Assembly: GCA_025358195.1 (NCBI GenBank)
Contig: JANYKP010000261.1
Location: 1 to 6,780, forward strand
Origin: Cyclobacteriaceae bacterium
Lineage (GTDB): Bacteria; Bacteroidota; Bacteroidia; Cytophagales; Cyclobacteriaceae
DNA: 6,780 nt
Reading direction: 5' to 3'
The translations under genes and the position numbers were made by a program. Shown in pieces: positions 1-6,440 of the stretch. The notes below the pieces were generated by a model. That model did no database searches. It worked only from the letters and a program-made list of their open reading frames with translations, and was not told where the DNA came from. Numbering within the stretch: the first letter of the stretch is position 1; each line of letters opens with the position of its first letter.

Positions 1-42
1 TTTGAATTAGAAAATGGATATCAGAAATCATCGCGAAAATAA

Positions 43-276
43 TCAAGCCAGACCAGTCTGATACAGATTAAATTCCAGCGGACTGGCGCCTTCAAAACCA
101 TCTTCTTTCAGATCGTCGAAGATCCCCTCGTCAAACTCCAGGTCACGGCTTTCCACTTTTCCATCCATGGTAATAATCAGTTCAATACCTTTTAGCTGGA
201 TAGGATTGACCTTGACGATGATTTTTGCACCTTCTATTTCCTTTTTAAAGTATTGATGAACGATATTTGAACTCAT
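43..276 (-). CDS. Small acidic hypothetical protein (77 aa)
   Basis: I do not recognise this protein and assign no function. The reading frame could start further upstream at 309, but I chose the ATG at 274-276, giving a protein that begins MSSNIVHQYFKKE. The longer version would overlap the start of the divergent acetyltransferase gene, and its extra residues (MLRNGKSHRFK) look like antisense of that gene. The 77-residue product has no signal peptide or membrane segment. It alternates hydrophobic and charged residues (IIVKVNP, GIELIITMDGKVESRDLEF), which suggests a small beta-rich soluble fold, followed by an acidic segment (DEGIFDDLKEDGFEGA). It is divergent from the GNAT gene, with 9 bp between the two start codons. 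The biased, protein-like composition makes a real gene likely, but there is no motif-level support. Confidence 0.65.
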   Translation of the reverse strand: MSSNIVHQYFKKEIEGAKIIVKVNPIQLKGIELIITMDGKVESRDLEFDEGIFDDLKEDGFEGASPLEFNLYQTGLA

Positions 277-285
277 TTTAAATCG

Positions 286-825
286 ATGAGACTTTCCATT
301 CCTGAGCAATTCGAAACTGAACGTCTTGCTTTGTGCCGCTTAAAGTACGAAGAAGCGGAAGAAATATTTTATACCTACGCCAGTAAACCGGAAGCGACCA
401 AATTCATGCCATGGCCCACGCACAAAAGTCTGGCAGATACCCGGATTTTTTTGGAATATGCCGCGAACGGATGGCGGGCAGGTACAGATTACTCCTTTAG
501 CATCCGACTTCGGGAGTCCAATCGCTTGATTGGTAGTTGCGGAATCCTTCACGATGAAGGGAAAATTCAGTTTGGATACATCTTAAGCCCTACACAATGG
601 GACAGGGGTTATGCTACAGAAGTATGCAAGAAATTGATGAGCATCGTAAAAGGTTTAGCCGGCGTTTACCGTGTGAGCACTTTTGTGGATACCGAGAATG
701 TAGCTTCCGCGAAGGTTCTTCTGAAATCGGGACTGGTAGAAGAAGCAAGACTTGAAAAGTGGTTTAAGTTTGTTAATCAGGATAATCGACCCAAAGATTG
801 CTTGCTTTTCAGGCTGCCCCTTTAA
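286..825 (+). CDS. GNAT family N-acetyltransferase (RimJ/RimL-like)
   Basis: This 179-residue protein is predicted to transfer an acetyl group from acetyl-CoA to an amine; the substrate cannot be told from sequence. The N-terminus (FETERLALCRLKYEEAEEIF, residues 9-28) matches the usual opening of RimJ/RimL-type GNAT proteins. YASKPEATKFMPW (31-43) matches the second typical block. Residues 105-112 (WDRGYATE) are the pyrophosphate-binding motif A loop, of the Q/RxxGxG/A type with Ala in the last position. N138, S141 and the VLLKSGL stretch (144-150) form the usual acetyl-CoA-contacting helix and following strand. Length is normal for a single-domain GNAT. It is cytoplasmic, with no signal peptide. 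The start at 286 gives the expected N-terminus although no Shine-Dalgarno sequence precedes it, which is common in Bacteroidota. The next gene follows after 44 bp on the same strand, so co-transcription is possible. Targets could be ribosomal protein N-termini, small molecules or antibiotics. Confidence 0.9.
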   Translation: MRLSIPEQFETERLALCRLKYEEAEEIFYTYASKPEATKFMPWPTHKSLADTRIFLEYAANGWRAGTDYSFSIRLRESNRLIGSCGILHDEGKIQFGYILSPTQWDRGYATEVCKKLMSIVKGLAGVYRVSTFVDTENVASAKVLLKSGLVEEARLEKWFKFVNQDNRPKDCLLFRLPL

Positions 826-869
826 CTGATAGTTACAATGAAATTGAAGTAGAATAGCTAATTTGACGC

Positions 870-3800
870 ATGCGGTATTTTCTCTTAAGCTGGTTGGTCC
901 TCACAAATACTGCATTCAGTTTTGCCCAGCAGGATTCTATAGCCTTTCAACTTACTTTAATTGGAGATGCAGGTTCGAGTGACACCACACCCTTGCAGAA
1001 GTTGGTATCGCAATACACGAATCATTCAGCAGGACCATCCGCTGTTATTTTTTTGGGTGATAACCTGTATCCAAAAGGGCTCCCGCCTCCCAGGAGTAAA
1101 GACAGAAAGGCTGGCGAACAAATTTTACTTGATCAGATTTCAATGGCTTCAGGCCTTGGAGAAATTTATTTTGTCCCCGGAAACCACGATTGGAAAAACG
1201 GACATCATGATGGCTTACGGTACAGGATGCATCAACAAGTGTTTTTGGATTCCTTAAAGAATTCTACTGTTCACTTTCTTCCACGAGATGGCTGTCCCGG
1301 CCCTGAAGAAATTCATCTTTCGAAGGAATTGGTATTGGTGATTATTGACACACAATGGTTCCTTCATCCCTGGGACAAACCCGAAGGGCAGACCAGTCAG
1401 TGTGATGCAAAGAGCGCTACTGACGTAACCATCCAGCTCGACGACATTCTGAATCGCAATCAGGGTAAACGTGTCATTGTGGCCGGGCATCATCCTATAT
1501 TTTCCTATGGTCAGCATGGTGGTGTCTTCTCTCTCAAAGACCACCTTTTTCCGCTCACGCAAGTAGATAAAAATTACTACCTGCCACTACCGATCCTTGG
1601 CTCTATTGTTCCACTTTACCGCAAGATTTTTGGGAATATTCAGGACATTGCGCATCCGGTCAACAAAGCTCTTCGGCGAAGTCTTCAGGAGACCATGCAG
1701 CAGTACCCCGGCACCGTTTATGTTAGCGGTCACGAACATACATTGCAATACATTGAGCACGATAGTGTGCAGTATATTGTAAGCGGCTCCGGGTCCAAAT
1801 CTACGCCAGTCAAGCAGAAAGGGTTTTCGCGCTTTGCTTCTTCTGAAATAGGTTTTGCGAGGATAATGGTTAAAAAGGATGGAAACGCCGAGGTTGAGTA
1901 TTATTCGGCTGCGGGGAAAATATTTTCATCACCCCTTTTAAAGATCAAGGCAATTGAACAACCAAAGTTTGCAATGCAGGAGAATGACACGATGTGGGTG
2001 ACATCAAGTGCCAGTTATCGATACGAAGCGGGCCGTTTTAGGAGAATGCTGCTAGGCGATAACTACCGATCGGAATGGGCACAAAAAATTCCTCTACAGG
2101 CATTTGATATTGGAAAAGAAAAAGGGGGATTAAAAATTCTTCAAAAGGGTGGGGGTACAGAGACGATGACACTGCGTCTCAGGGATTCTCTCGGGAGGGA
2201 GTATAACCTGCGATCCGTTGAGAAGTATCCGACCAAGGCCTTACCCGCATTTTACAGGAAGACCTTTCTGCAAGAAGTCAAGCAAGACCAGGTTTCAGCC
2301 GAGCATCCCTATGCTGCTTTGGTAGTACCAGCGTTAGCAGAGGCTGCAGGTGTTTATCACACGAACCCACGACTGGTGTATGCCCCCAATGACCCGCGCT
2401 GGACCATCTATCGGAAAGATTTTGAAGGGCAGATTATGATGTTTGAGGAGCGTCCGGATGGCAGTGGAAAGGATATGCCTTTCTTCGGCAGTCCGGAAAA
2501 AATGATCAGCACACGAAGACTCCTGGAGCACATGGCTCAAGATAACTCGATTCAAATAGATCAAAAGCTGGTGCTGCGCTCCCGACTTTTTGATATGTGG
2601 ATCGGTGATTGGGATCGTCACGATGACCAGTGGCGATGGGGAGAGTATGAACATAAGAAGGTGAAAACGTATCGTCCGATCCCACGTGATCGTGACCACG
2701 CCTTTTTTGTGAATGAAGGTTTGGTGCCACACAAGTCACGCAAGCCCGCTTTATTTCCCAACCTTGAAGGCTTTGATTATATTATCCGGTGGGCACCGGG
2801 ACTAATGCAAGTGGGCAGGTGGTTCGATCGAAGTTTTCTGAACGAAATGCCGGAAGCGAAATTCCTCAACACAGCGCGTGAGTTGTCCAGAGATTTGACT
2901 GATGAAGTCATTGACTCCGCCTTGAAACAATGGCCTGCTGAAATTTACGAGTTGCAAGGAAAGCAAATTAGAGATAAGCTAAAGGCGCGAAGAGCCATTC
3001 TCGAGCACCATGCGCTGTTGTACTATCGTTTCCTGGCAAAGCAGGTAGATATTACAGGCTCTAATAAACGGGAATGGTTTGAAGTAACCTGGCTCCCAAG
3101 CGGCAACCTGAATTTGCAGATGTTCAAGAGAGATAAAGAGGGTAACCGCGGCAGACTATTATTCGAACGGGAGTTCATACGACATGAAACAAAGGAATTG
3201 CGCCTCTATGGTCAGGATGGTGACGACCTATTTCATTTTTCCGGTAGCGGACATCGTGATATGAAAATTCGTGTGATTGGAGGAGAAGGCAAGGATGAAA
3301 TCAACAATGAATCAACGAACAACACAAAAATATTTTCATACGATTCAAAAGACGGAATTACCATGGTAGGGGATGGAATACGTGACCGGACTTCCACCGA
3401 TCACCAGGTGAATGAATATGATCGAAAATCATTTGAATATAACAAGTTCGATACAAAGCATACGCTTACCTATAATATTGACGATGGGGTTTTTGTAGGT
3501 ACAGGTTTTTCTGCAACGGTCCATGGATTCAGAAAAAAACCTTACAAGTCGCACCACGTATTTCAGGGCAGTTATGCGATCCGCACCCAATCGTTTAACA
3601 TTGGTTATGAGGGCCGCTTTCCTCAATTGGTTGGAAAATGGGATCTTGAACTTTATGCCGATGTGAAGTCCCCAAACTATGTCAACAATTTCTTTGGTTG
3701 GGGAAATGAATCCGTGTTTGATCAGAACATCAATCAGCGCCCCGATATTGCGGTTTCTAACTCAATCGATTATTACCGTCTACGTTTCAGGGAAATGAAA

Positions 3801-4541
3801 GCGGAAGTTAAGCTCAGGAGGAAAGTCGGTCAGTATGGTTATTTCAAAATTGGTCCTGTGTTTCAACGTGGTGAAATAGTAAACCCGTCTGCAGATCGCT
3901 TTATAAAGGAATATAATGCTTCGTTACCCGAAAATGTATTGGGCCTTCCTAAGAATTTTGGAGGTATTGCGTACACTTGGGGTATCGATCAACGTGATAA
4001 TCAAACCTACACGACGCGAGGAATAATCATAAAACAATCATCCCGATGGATGAGTGGGTTTGATGCCCCCGGCTTTAGTTCGCATAGCGCATCGTTCACG
4101 TTATATCAATCGTTTCGTCTCCCGGCTCGAGTGACCTATGTGTTTAACGCCGGAGGTGGACACAATACGGGAACGTATCAATTGTATCAGGCCCAGGCCC
4201 TCGATGGCAAAACTGAGATCAGGGGGTTCCGCAAGACACGCTTTTACGGAGACACGAAAGTGTATTTCAATAATGAGGTACGCATCAAGCTGGGCAGTCT
4301 TCGCACTTACTTGTTTCCGGCCGCCATCGGCATTCACGGTTTTTATGATGTAGGCAGAGTATGGTACAAGGATTCCAATGGAATCGATCCGTCCGCTCCA
4401 TCGGGTACGTCAGATGATTGGCACCGTGGCTATGGTGGCGGGTTGTGGTTTACGCCCTATGACTTGACCACTATCGTGACGGAAGTGGCCCATTCAAATG
4501 AGGGAACGTTATTCTATCTTCGGCTGGGATTTCTGTTTTAA
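870..4541 (+). CDS. Exported metallophosphoesterase with kinase-like middle region and Omp85-type beta barrel
   Basis: This 1223-residue protein is predicted to sit in the outer membrane and hydrolyse phosphoesters. Residues 1-19 are a Sec signal peptide with probable cleavage after SFA. Residues about 26-315 are a calcineurin-like phosphoesterase closest in motif pattern to purple/tartrate-resistant acid phosphatases: GDAG (D33), LGDNLY (D64, Y67), GNHD (N105, H106), GHHP (H207), GQHGG (H216) and GHEHTLQY (H288, H290). This supplies the expected two-metal ligand set. Residues about 415-620 hold KGGGTETMTLRL (426-437), K452, MFEERP (524-529), GDWDRHDDQW (579-588) and PIPRDRDHAFF (603-613), a pattern reminiscent of HipA/Fam20/CotH-type kinase folds; this is inference. 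Residues 780-811 are Gly/Asp-rich. From about 865 to the terminal FLF the sequence is amphipathic beta strand, with IRGF (1117-1120) and RFYG (1124-1127) matching the conserved Omp85 loop motif. No POTRA repeats are evident. The frame is intact, and the start is fixed by the signal peptide. The physiological substrate is unknown. Confidence 0.88.
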   Translation: MRYFLLSWLVLTNTAFSFAQQDSIAFQLTLIGDAGSSDTTPLQKLVSQYTNHSAGPSAVIFLGDNLYPKGLPPPRSKDRKAGEQILLDQISMASGLGEIYFVPGNHDWKNGHHDGLRYRMHQQVFLDSLKNSTVHFLPRDGCPGPEEIHLSKELVLVIIDTQWFLHPWDKPEGQTSQCDAKSATDVTIQLDDILNRNQGKRVIVAGHHPIFSYGQHGGVFSLKDHLFPLTQVDKNYYLPLPILGSIVPLYRKIFGNIQDIAHPVNKALRRSLQETMQQYPGTVYVSGHEHTLQYIEHDSVQYIVSGSGSKSTPVKQKGFSRFASSEIGFARIMVKKDGNAEVEYYSAAGKIFSSPLLKIKAIEQPKFAMQENDTMWVTSSASYRYEAGRFRRMLLGDNYRSEWAQKIPLQAFDIGKEKGGLKILQKGGGTETMTLRLRDSLGREYNLRSVEKYPTKALPAFYRKTFLQEVKQDQVSAEHPYAALVVPALAEAAGVYHTNPRLVYAPNDPRWTIYRKDFEGQIMMFEERPDGSGKDMPFFGSPEKMISTRRLLEHMAQDNSIQIDQKLVLRSRLFDMWIGDWDRHDDQWRWGEYEHKKVKTYRPIPRDRDHAFFVNEGLVPHKSRKPALFPNLEGFDYIIRWAPGLMQVGRWFDRSFLNEMPEAKFLNTARELSRDLTDEVIDSALKQWPAEIYELQGKQIRDKLKARRAILEHHALLYYRFLAKQVDITGSNKREWFEVTWLPSGNLNLQMFKRDKEGNRGRLLFEREFIRHETKELRLYGQDGDDLFHFSGSGHRDMKIRVIGGEGKDEINNESTNNTKIFSYDSKDGITMVGDGIRDRTSTDHQVNEYDRKSFEYNKFDTKHTLTYNIDDGVFVGTGFSATVHGFRKKPYKSHHVFQGSYAIRTQSFNIGYEGRFPQLVGKWDLELYADVKSPNYVNNFFGWGNESVFDQNINQRPDIAVSNSIDYYRLRFREMKAEVKLRRKVGQYGYFKIGPVFQRGEIVNPSADRFIKEYNASLPENVLGLPKNFGGIAYTWGIDQRDNQTYTTRGIIIKQSSRWMSGFDAPGFSSHSASFTLYQSFRLPARVTYVFNAGGGHNTGTYQLYQAQALDGKTEIRGFRKTRFYGDTKVYFNNEVRIKLGSLRTYLFPAAIGIHGFYDVGRVWYKDSNGIDPSAPSGTSDDWHRGYGGGLWFTPYDLTTIVTEVAHSNEGTLFYLRLGFLF

Positions 4542-4583
4542 CTCCGAATTTCAATAATTCTTCCAATGAATTAGGCACAGGAT

Positions 4584-4614
4584 TTTGTTAATTTGTCAGC
4601 CATGATTATACTTG
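4584..4614 (+). promoter_or_regulatory. Bacteroidota-type promoter upstream of bTHX
   Basis: TTTG at 4584-4587 is separated by exactly 19 bp from TATACTTG at 4607-4614. The second element matches the Bacteroidota primary-sigma -7 consensus TAnnTTTG in all but one defined position (C for T at 4611), and the first matches the -33 TTTG. Transcription would start near 4620, leaving a leader of about 20 nt before the bTHX start codon. This is the only good match I found by eye between the end of the phosphoesterase gene and trpE, so it may drive the trp genes as well. The consensus is short and chance matches occur. Confidence 0.5.
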
Positions 4615-4639
4615 CCGAAATAATACGAATTACGAATAC

Positions 4640-4837
4640 ATGGGAAGAGGAGACAGAAAATCGAGGAAAGGCAAGATCTGGAATGGCTCATATGGCGTAT
4701 CCCGGAGCAAGAAGGCGATTAAGGCACGGTTGAAACGAGCTAATTCAGCTAAACCTGCTGTTGTAGCAGAAGTTGTGGCCGTTGAGGAGAAGCCTAAAGT
4801 AAAACGTGCGCCCCGCAAAAAGGAAGCAGCAGAATAG
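4640..4837 (+). CDS. thx: 30S ribosomal protein bTHX with basic C-terminal extension
   Basis: The N-terminal 26 residues (MGRGDRKSRKGKIWNGSYGV onward) align almost position by position with the Thermus bTHX protein, recalled as [20 protein letters not shown]. That protein is a very small, highly basic peptide bound in the head of the 30S subunit, where it stabilises RNA contacts. Here the protein has 65 residues, more than twice the Thermus peptide. Residues about 27-65 form a low-complexity tail rich in Ala, Lys, Pro, Val and Glu (AVEEKPKVKRAPRKKEAAE), probably unstructured or RNA-binding. There is no Shine-Dalgarno sequence before the ATG. A promoter match ends 25 bp upstream. The stop codon TAG is followed after a single base by the start codon of the Trp-rich leader peptide, which ties this gene physically to the trp operon downstream. 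Confidence 0.88.
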   Translation: MGRGDRKSRKGKIWNGSYGVSRSKKAIKARLKRANSAKPAVVAEVVAVEEKPKVKRAPRKKEAAE

Positions 4838-4838
4838 T

Positions 4839-4910
4839 ATGATTAAGAATTTATCAACAGCTTGGTGGTGGCATCGTTCGGATTCCGATCGGTGTATGGC
4901 TGTGAAATGA
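4839..4910 (+). CDS. trpL: trp operon leader peptide (23 aa, three consecutive Trp codons)
   Basis: This short frame was found by reading the gap between bTHX and trpE. It encodes MIKNLSTAWWWHRSDSDRCM followed by AVK and a TGA stop. Residues 9-11 are three consecutive TGG codons (4863-4871). Trp is normally the rarest or near-rarest residue, so WWW in a 23-codon frame between a promoter and an intrinsic terminator ahead of trpE is the signature of a classical attenuation leader. Its role would be to sense charged tRNA-Trp by ribosome stalling, not to act as a protein. The ATG lies one base after the bTHX stop codon, allowing termination-reinitiation. An AGGAAG at 4821-4826 is a possible but rather distant ribosome binding site (12 nt). 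The stop codon lies between the first hairpin and the terminator, as the mechanism requires. Translation has not been shown. Confidence 0.85.
   Translation: MIKNLSTAWWWHRSDSDRCMAVK
4871..4895 (+). promoter_or_regulatory. Attenuator hairpin 1:2 abutting the Trp codons
   Basis: Hand pairing gives a stem in which 4871-4876 (GCATCG) pairs with 4890-4895 (CGGTGT). After a U-U mismatch (4877/4889), 4878-4881 (TCGG) pairs with 4885-4888 (CCGA) around a 3-nt loop. That is 10 pairs, of which two are G-U. The stem begins at the last base of the third Trp codon, so a ribosome stalled on the Trp codons would cover its left arm and release the right arm (4885-4895). In the unstalled state this hairpin would sequester the strand needed for the antiterminator. 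No folding energy was computed. Confidence 0.6.
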
Positions 4911-4946
4911 TTTTTCCATAGAAAAATTGTAGAACCCGCCCCGATC
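4887..4946 (+). promoter_or_regulatory. Candidate antiterminator (2:3) of the trp attenuator
   Basis: GATCGG at 4887-4892, in the right arm of the leader hairpin, is perfectly complementary to CCGATC at 4941-4946, in the left arm and loop of the terminator. Forming this 6-bp helix therefore excludes both the upstream hairpin and the terminator. CC (4885-4886) can extend it across a small bulge to GG (4950-4951). The intervening RNA can fold into its own hairpin: 4907-4916 pairs with 4921-4930 around a CATA loop, 10 pairs including two G-U, which brings the two strands close together. The helix is short, so this is the least certain of the three attenuator structures. Confidence 0.5.
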
Positions 4947-4964
4947 ATCGGGGCGGTTTTTTTT
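4936..4964 (+). terminator. Intrinsic terminator / trp attenuator terminator (3:4)
   Basis: CCGCCCCG (4936-4943) pairs perfectly with CGGGGCGG (4949-4956) around the five-base loop ATCAT, and is followed directly by eight T residues (4957-4964). This is a textbook Rho-independent terminator. It lies after bTHX and the Trp-rich leader frame and 37 bp before trpE, so it would end transcription before the biosynthetic genes unless the antiterminator forms. It can also be read as the normal 3' end of the bTHX transcript; both roles are compatible. Confidence 0.92.
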
Positions 4965-5001
4965 GTGCCCGACTTTCTGAGGAGATCATATAGAGAATAA
5001 A

Positions 5002-6411
5002 ATGAGTATGAAACACATATTGATGACTCGCAACAAAAAACTTCTGGCGGATACGCTCACGCCGGTCAATATCTATTTGAAGTTGCGGGATGTATTTGCG
5101 GGAAGCATCTTATTGGAGAGTTCGGATTATCATGGGCATGAAAACAGCTTGTCGTTTATATGCTGTGATCCAATTGCTTCTTTTCAGGTGAATGAGGAGA
5201 CGATTGAAACTCGGTTCCCGGATCATACTAAAACAATAGTCACGATTACCTCACCTGGTCAGGTGCTTGGCAGCCTGGATGAATTCAGGAAATCATTTGA
5301 ATCGAACCAGACGCATCAAAAATTCAGTGCCGCCGGACTTTTTGGATACATAACGTACGATGCCGTGCGATATTTTGAAGATATCAATCTTACGATCAAG
5401 GAGAAACTTGTGCCGGATATCGTTTACAAAGTCTATCGATATGTAATCGTTGTCGATCACTTCTCAAACGAACTGACGCTATTTGAGAACGTACCGGAAA
5501 CTTCCAGGAGCGAGCCCAGCGGACTCGAGCGGCTAGAAAAGATAATTTTCAGTAACCGGTTCTCTACGTTTCCATTTCAATCTACGCACGCTGAAGTGTC
5601 CAATGTAACAGACGAAGATTTCTTGGAGATGGTGGAAGTGGGTAGAAAACATTGTTTTCGAGGTGATGTGTTTCAGATTGTGCTATCCAGGAGATTCACC
5701 AGTGCATTTAAAGGTGATGAATTCAATGTGTACCGGGCCTTGCGATCCATTAATCCGTCACCCTACCTTTTTTATTTTGACTATGGAAATTTTAAAATAT
5801 TTGGTTCCTCACCGGAGTCACAGATCCAGATCAAAAATGGAGAAGCAAGCATCTATCCGATTGCCGGAACATTCAGACGGTCTGGGAATGACAAGGAGGA
5901 TTCAATTTTGGCAAGCAAGCTCACCCAGGACGAAAAGGAAAACGCTGAACATGTGATGCTCGTAGATTTGGCACGAAACGACTTGAGCCGCGATTCAGAT
6001 GACGTAACGGTGGAGGTTTTAAAAGAAGTCCAGTACTATTCTCATGTGATTCACTTGGTCTCGAAAGTTACTGGCAAACTCCGAAAGGATGTCTCACCGC
6101 TAAAACTCGTAGCCGATACGTTTCCAGCCGGTACGCTCTCGGGCGCCCCCAAACATATGGCGATGACGTTAATAGACAAGAGCGAGATCACCAATCGGAG
6201 CTTTTATGGCGGGGCCATTGGTTTTATGGGCTTCCATGGAGACTTCAATCATGCCATTATGATCCGCACTTTTTTGAGTAAGGACAATAAACTGATATGC
6301 CAGGCTGGCGCCGGGATAGTGGCTAAGTCTGTTCCCAAGAATGAATTGCAGGAGGTGAATAATAAGTTGGAGGCGTTGCGAAAGGCTATTAGCATGGCGG
6401 AGACACTTTAA
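5002..6411 (+). CDS. trpE: Anthranilate synthase component I (TrpE)
   Basis: This 469-residue protein catalyses the first step of tryptophan synthesis, chorismate to anthranilate, using ammonia supplied by TrpG. Near the N-terminus LLESS (37-41) matches the LLES feedback-inhibition motif, and NPSPYLFYF (251-259) matches the second tryptophan-binding segment, so allosteric inhibition by Trp appears intact. Catalytic-domain blocks are all present: QIVLSRRF (225-232), GSSPE (268-272), YPIAGT (285-290), DEKENAEHVMLVDLARND (310-327), FPAGTLSGAPKHMAM (374-388), FYGGAIGFMGF (401-411) and QAGAGIVAKSVP (434-445). Ala in PIAGT (A288) points to anthranilate synthase; aminodeoxychorismate synthase PabB usually has Lys there. 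Length is slightly short but normal for the family. The start could be 5002 or the second ATG at 5008; I kept the first. A GAGGAG at 4979-4984 is too far away to decide. trpG follows after 29 bp, and the Trp-rich leader and terminator lie just upstream. Confidence 0.96.
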   Translation: MSMKHILMTRNKKLLADTLTPVNIYLKLRDVFAGSILLESSDYHGHENSLSFICCDPIASFQVNEETIETRFPDHTKTIVTITSPGQVLGSLDEFRKSFESNQTHQKFSAAGLFGYITYDAVRYFEDINLTIKEKLVPDIVYKVYRYVIVVDHFSNELTLFENVPETSRSEPSGLERLEKIIFSNRFSTFPFQSTHAEVSNVTDEDFLEMVEVGRKHCFRGDVFQIVLSRRFTSAFKGDEFNVYRALRSINPSPYLFYFDYGNFKIFGSSPESQIQIKNGEASIYPIAGTFRRSGNDKEDSILASKLTQDEKENAEHVMLVDLARNDLSRDSDDVTVEVLKEVQYYSHVIHLVSKVTGKLRKDVSPLKLVADTFPAGTLSGAPKHMAMTLIDKSEITNRSFYGGAIGFMGFHGDFNHAIMIRTFLSKDNKLICQAGAGIVAKSVPKNELQEVNNKLEALRKAISMAETL

Positions 6412-6440
6412 GGTGAATTGAGCAATTTGAAAATTTGATA

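Noticed and set aside
262..269. GATATTTG as a -7 element for the GNAT gene
   Set aside because: It misses the first T of the consensus and has only a TTTC about 21 bp upstream. The match is too weak to list as a promoter.
859..865. TAATTTG close to the phosphoesterase start as a -7 promoter element
   Set aside because: It is one base short of the TAnnTTTG spacing and only 5 bp from the ATG, which would make the message leaderless.
2334..2739. Overlapping minus-strand open frames of 132 and 77 codons inside the phosphoesterase gene
   Set aside because: They are shadows of a continuous 1223-residue coding frame with recognisable domains. Their translations look like antisense composition (His/Arg/Ser rich) and show no motifs.
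4555..4573. TAATTC/GAATTA hairpin just after the phosphoesterase gene as a terminator
   Set aside because: The six-pair stem is entirely A/T except for one C-G, and no T tract follows. No convincing terminator was seen for that gene.
4745..4948. Minus-strand 67-codon open frame across the thx end and the trp leader
   Set aside because: It is antisense to bTHX and the attenuator, has no recognisable motif, and starts inside the terminator hairpin. The plus-strand features explain the sequence.
4936..4964. Terminator belonging only to bTHX, with the WWW frame a coincidence
   Set aside because: The in-frame WWW, the hairpin starting at the last Trp codon, the strand complementary to the terminator, and trpE directly downstream together make coincidence unlikely. 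It cannot be fully excluded without comparative data.
4838..5001. TRAP-binding site or T-box riboswitch controlling trpE
   Set aside because: There is no run of spaced GAG/UAG triplets as for TRAP, and I saw no T-box consensus (TGG-accepting bulge with specifier loop). The leader peptide explains the region better.
5002..6411. PabB (aminodeoxychorismate synthase) instead of TrpE
   Set aside because: The diagnostic motif is PIAGT, not PIKGT; the LLES feedback motif is present, and the upstream leader is Trp-rich.
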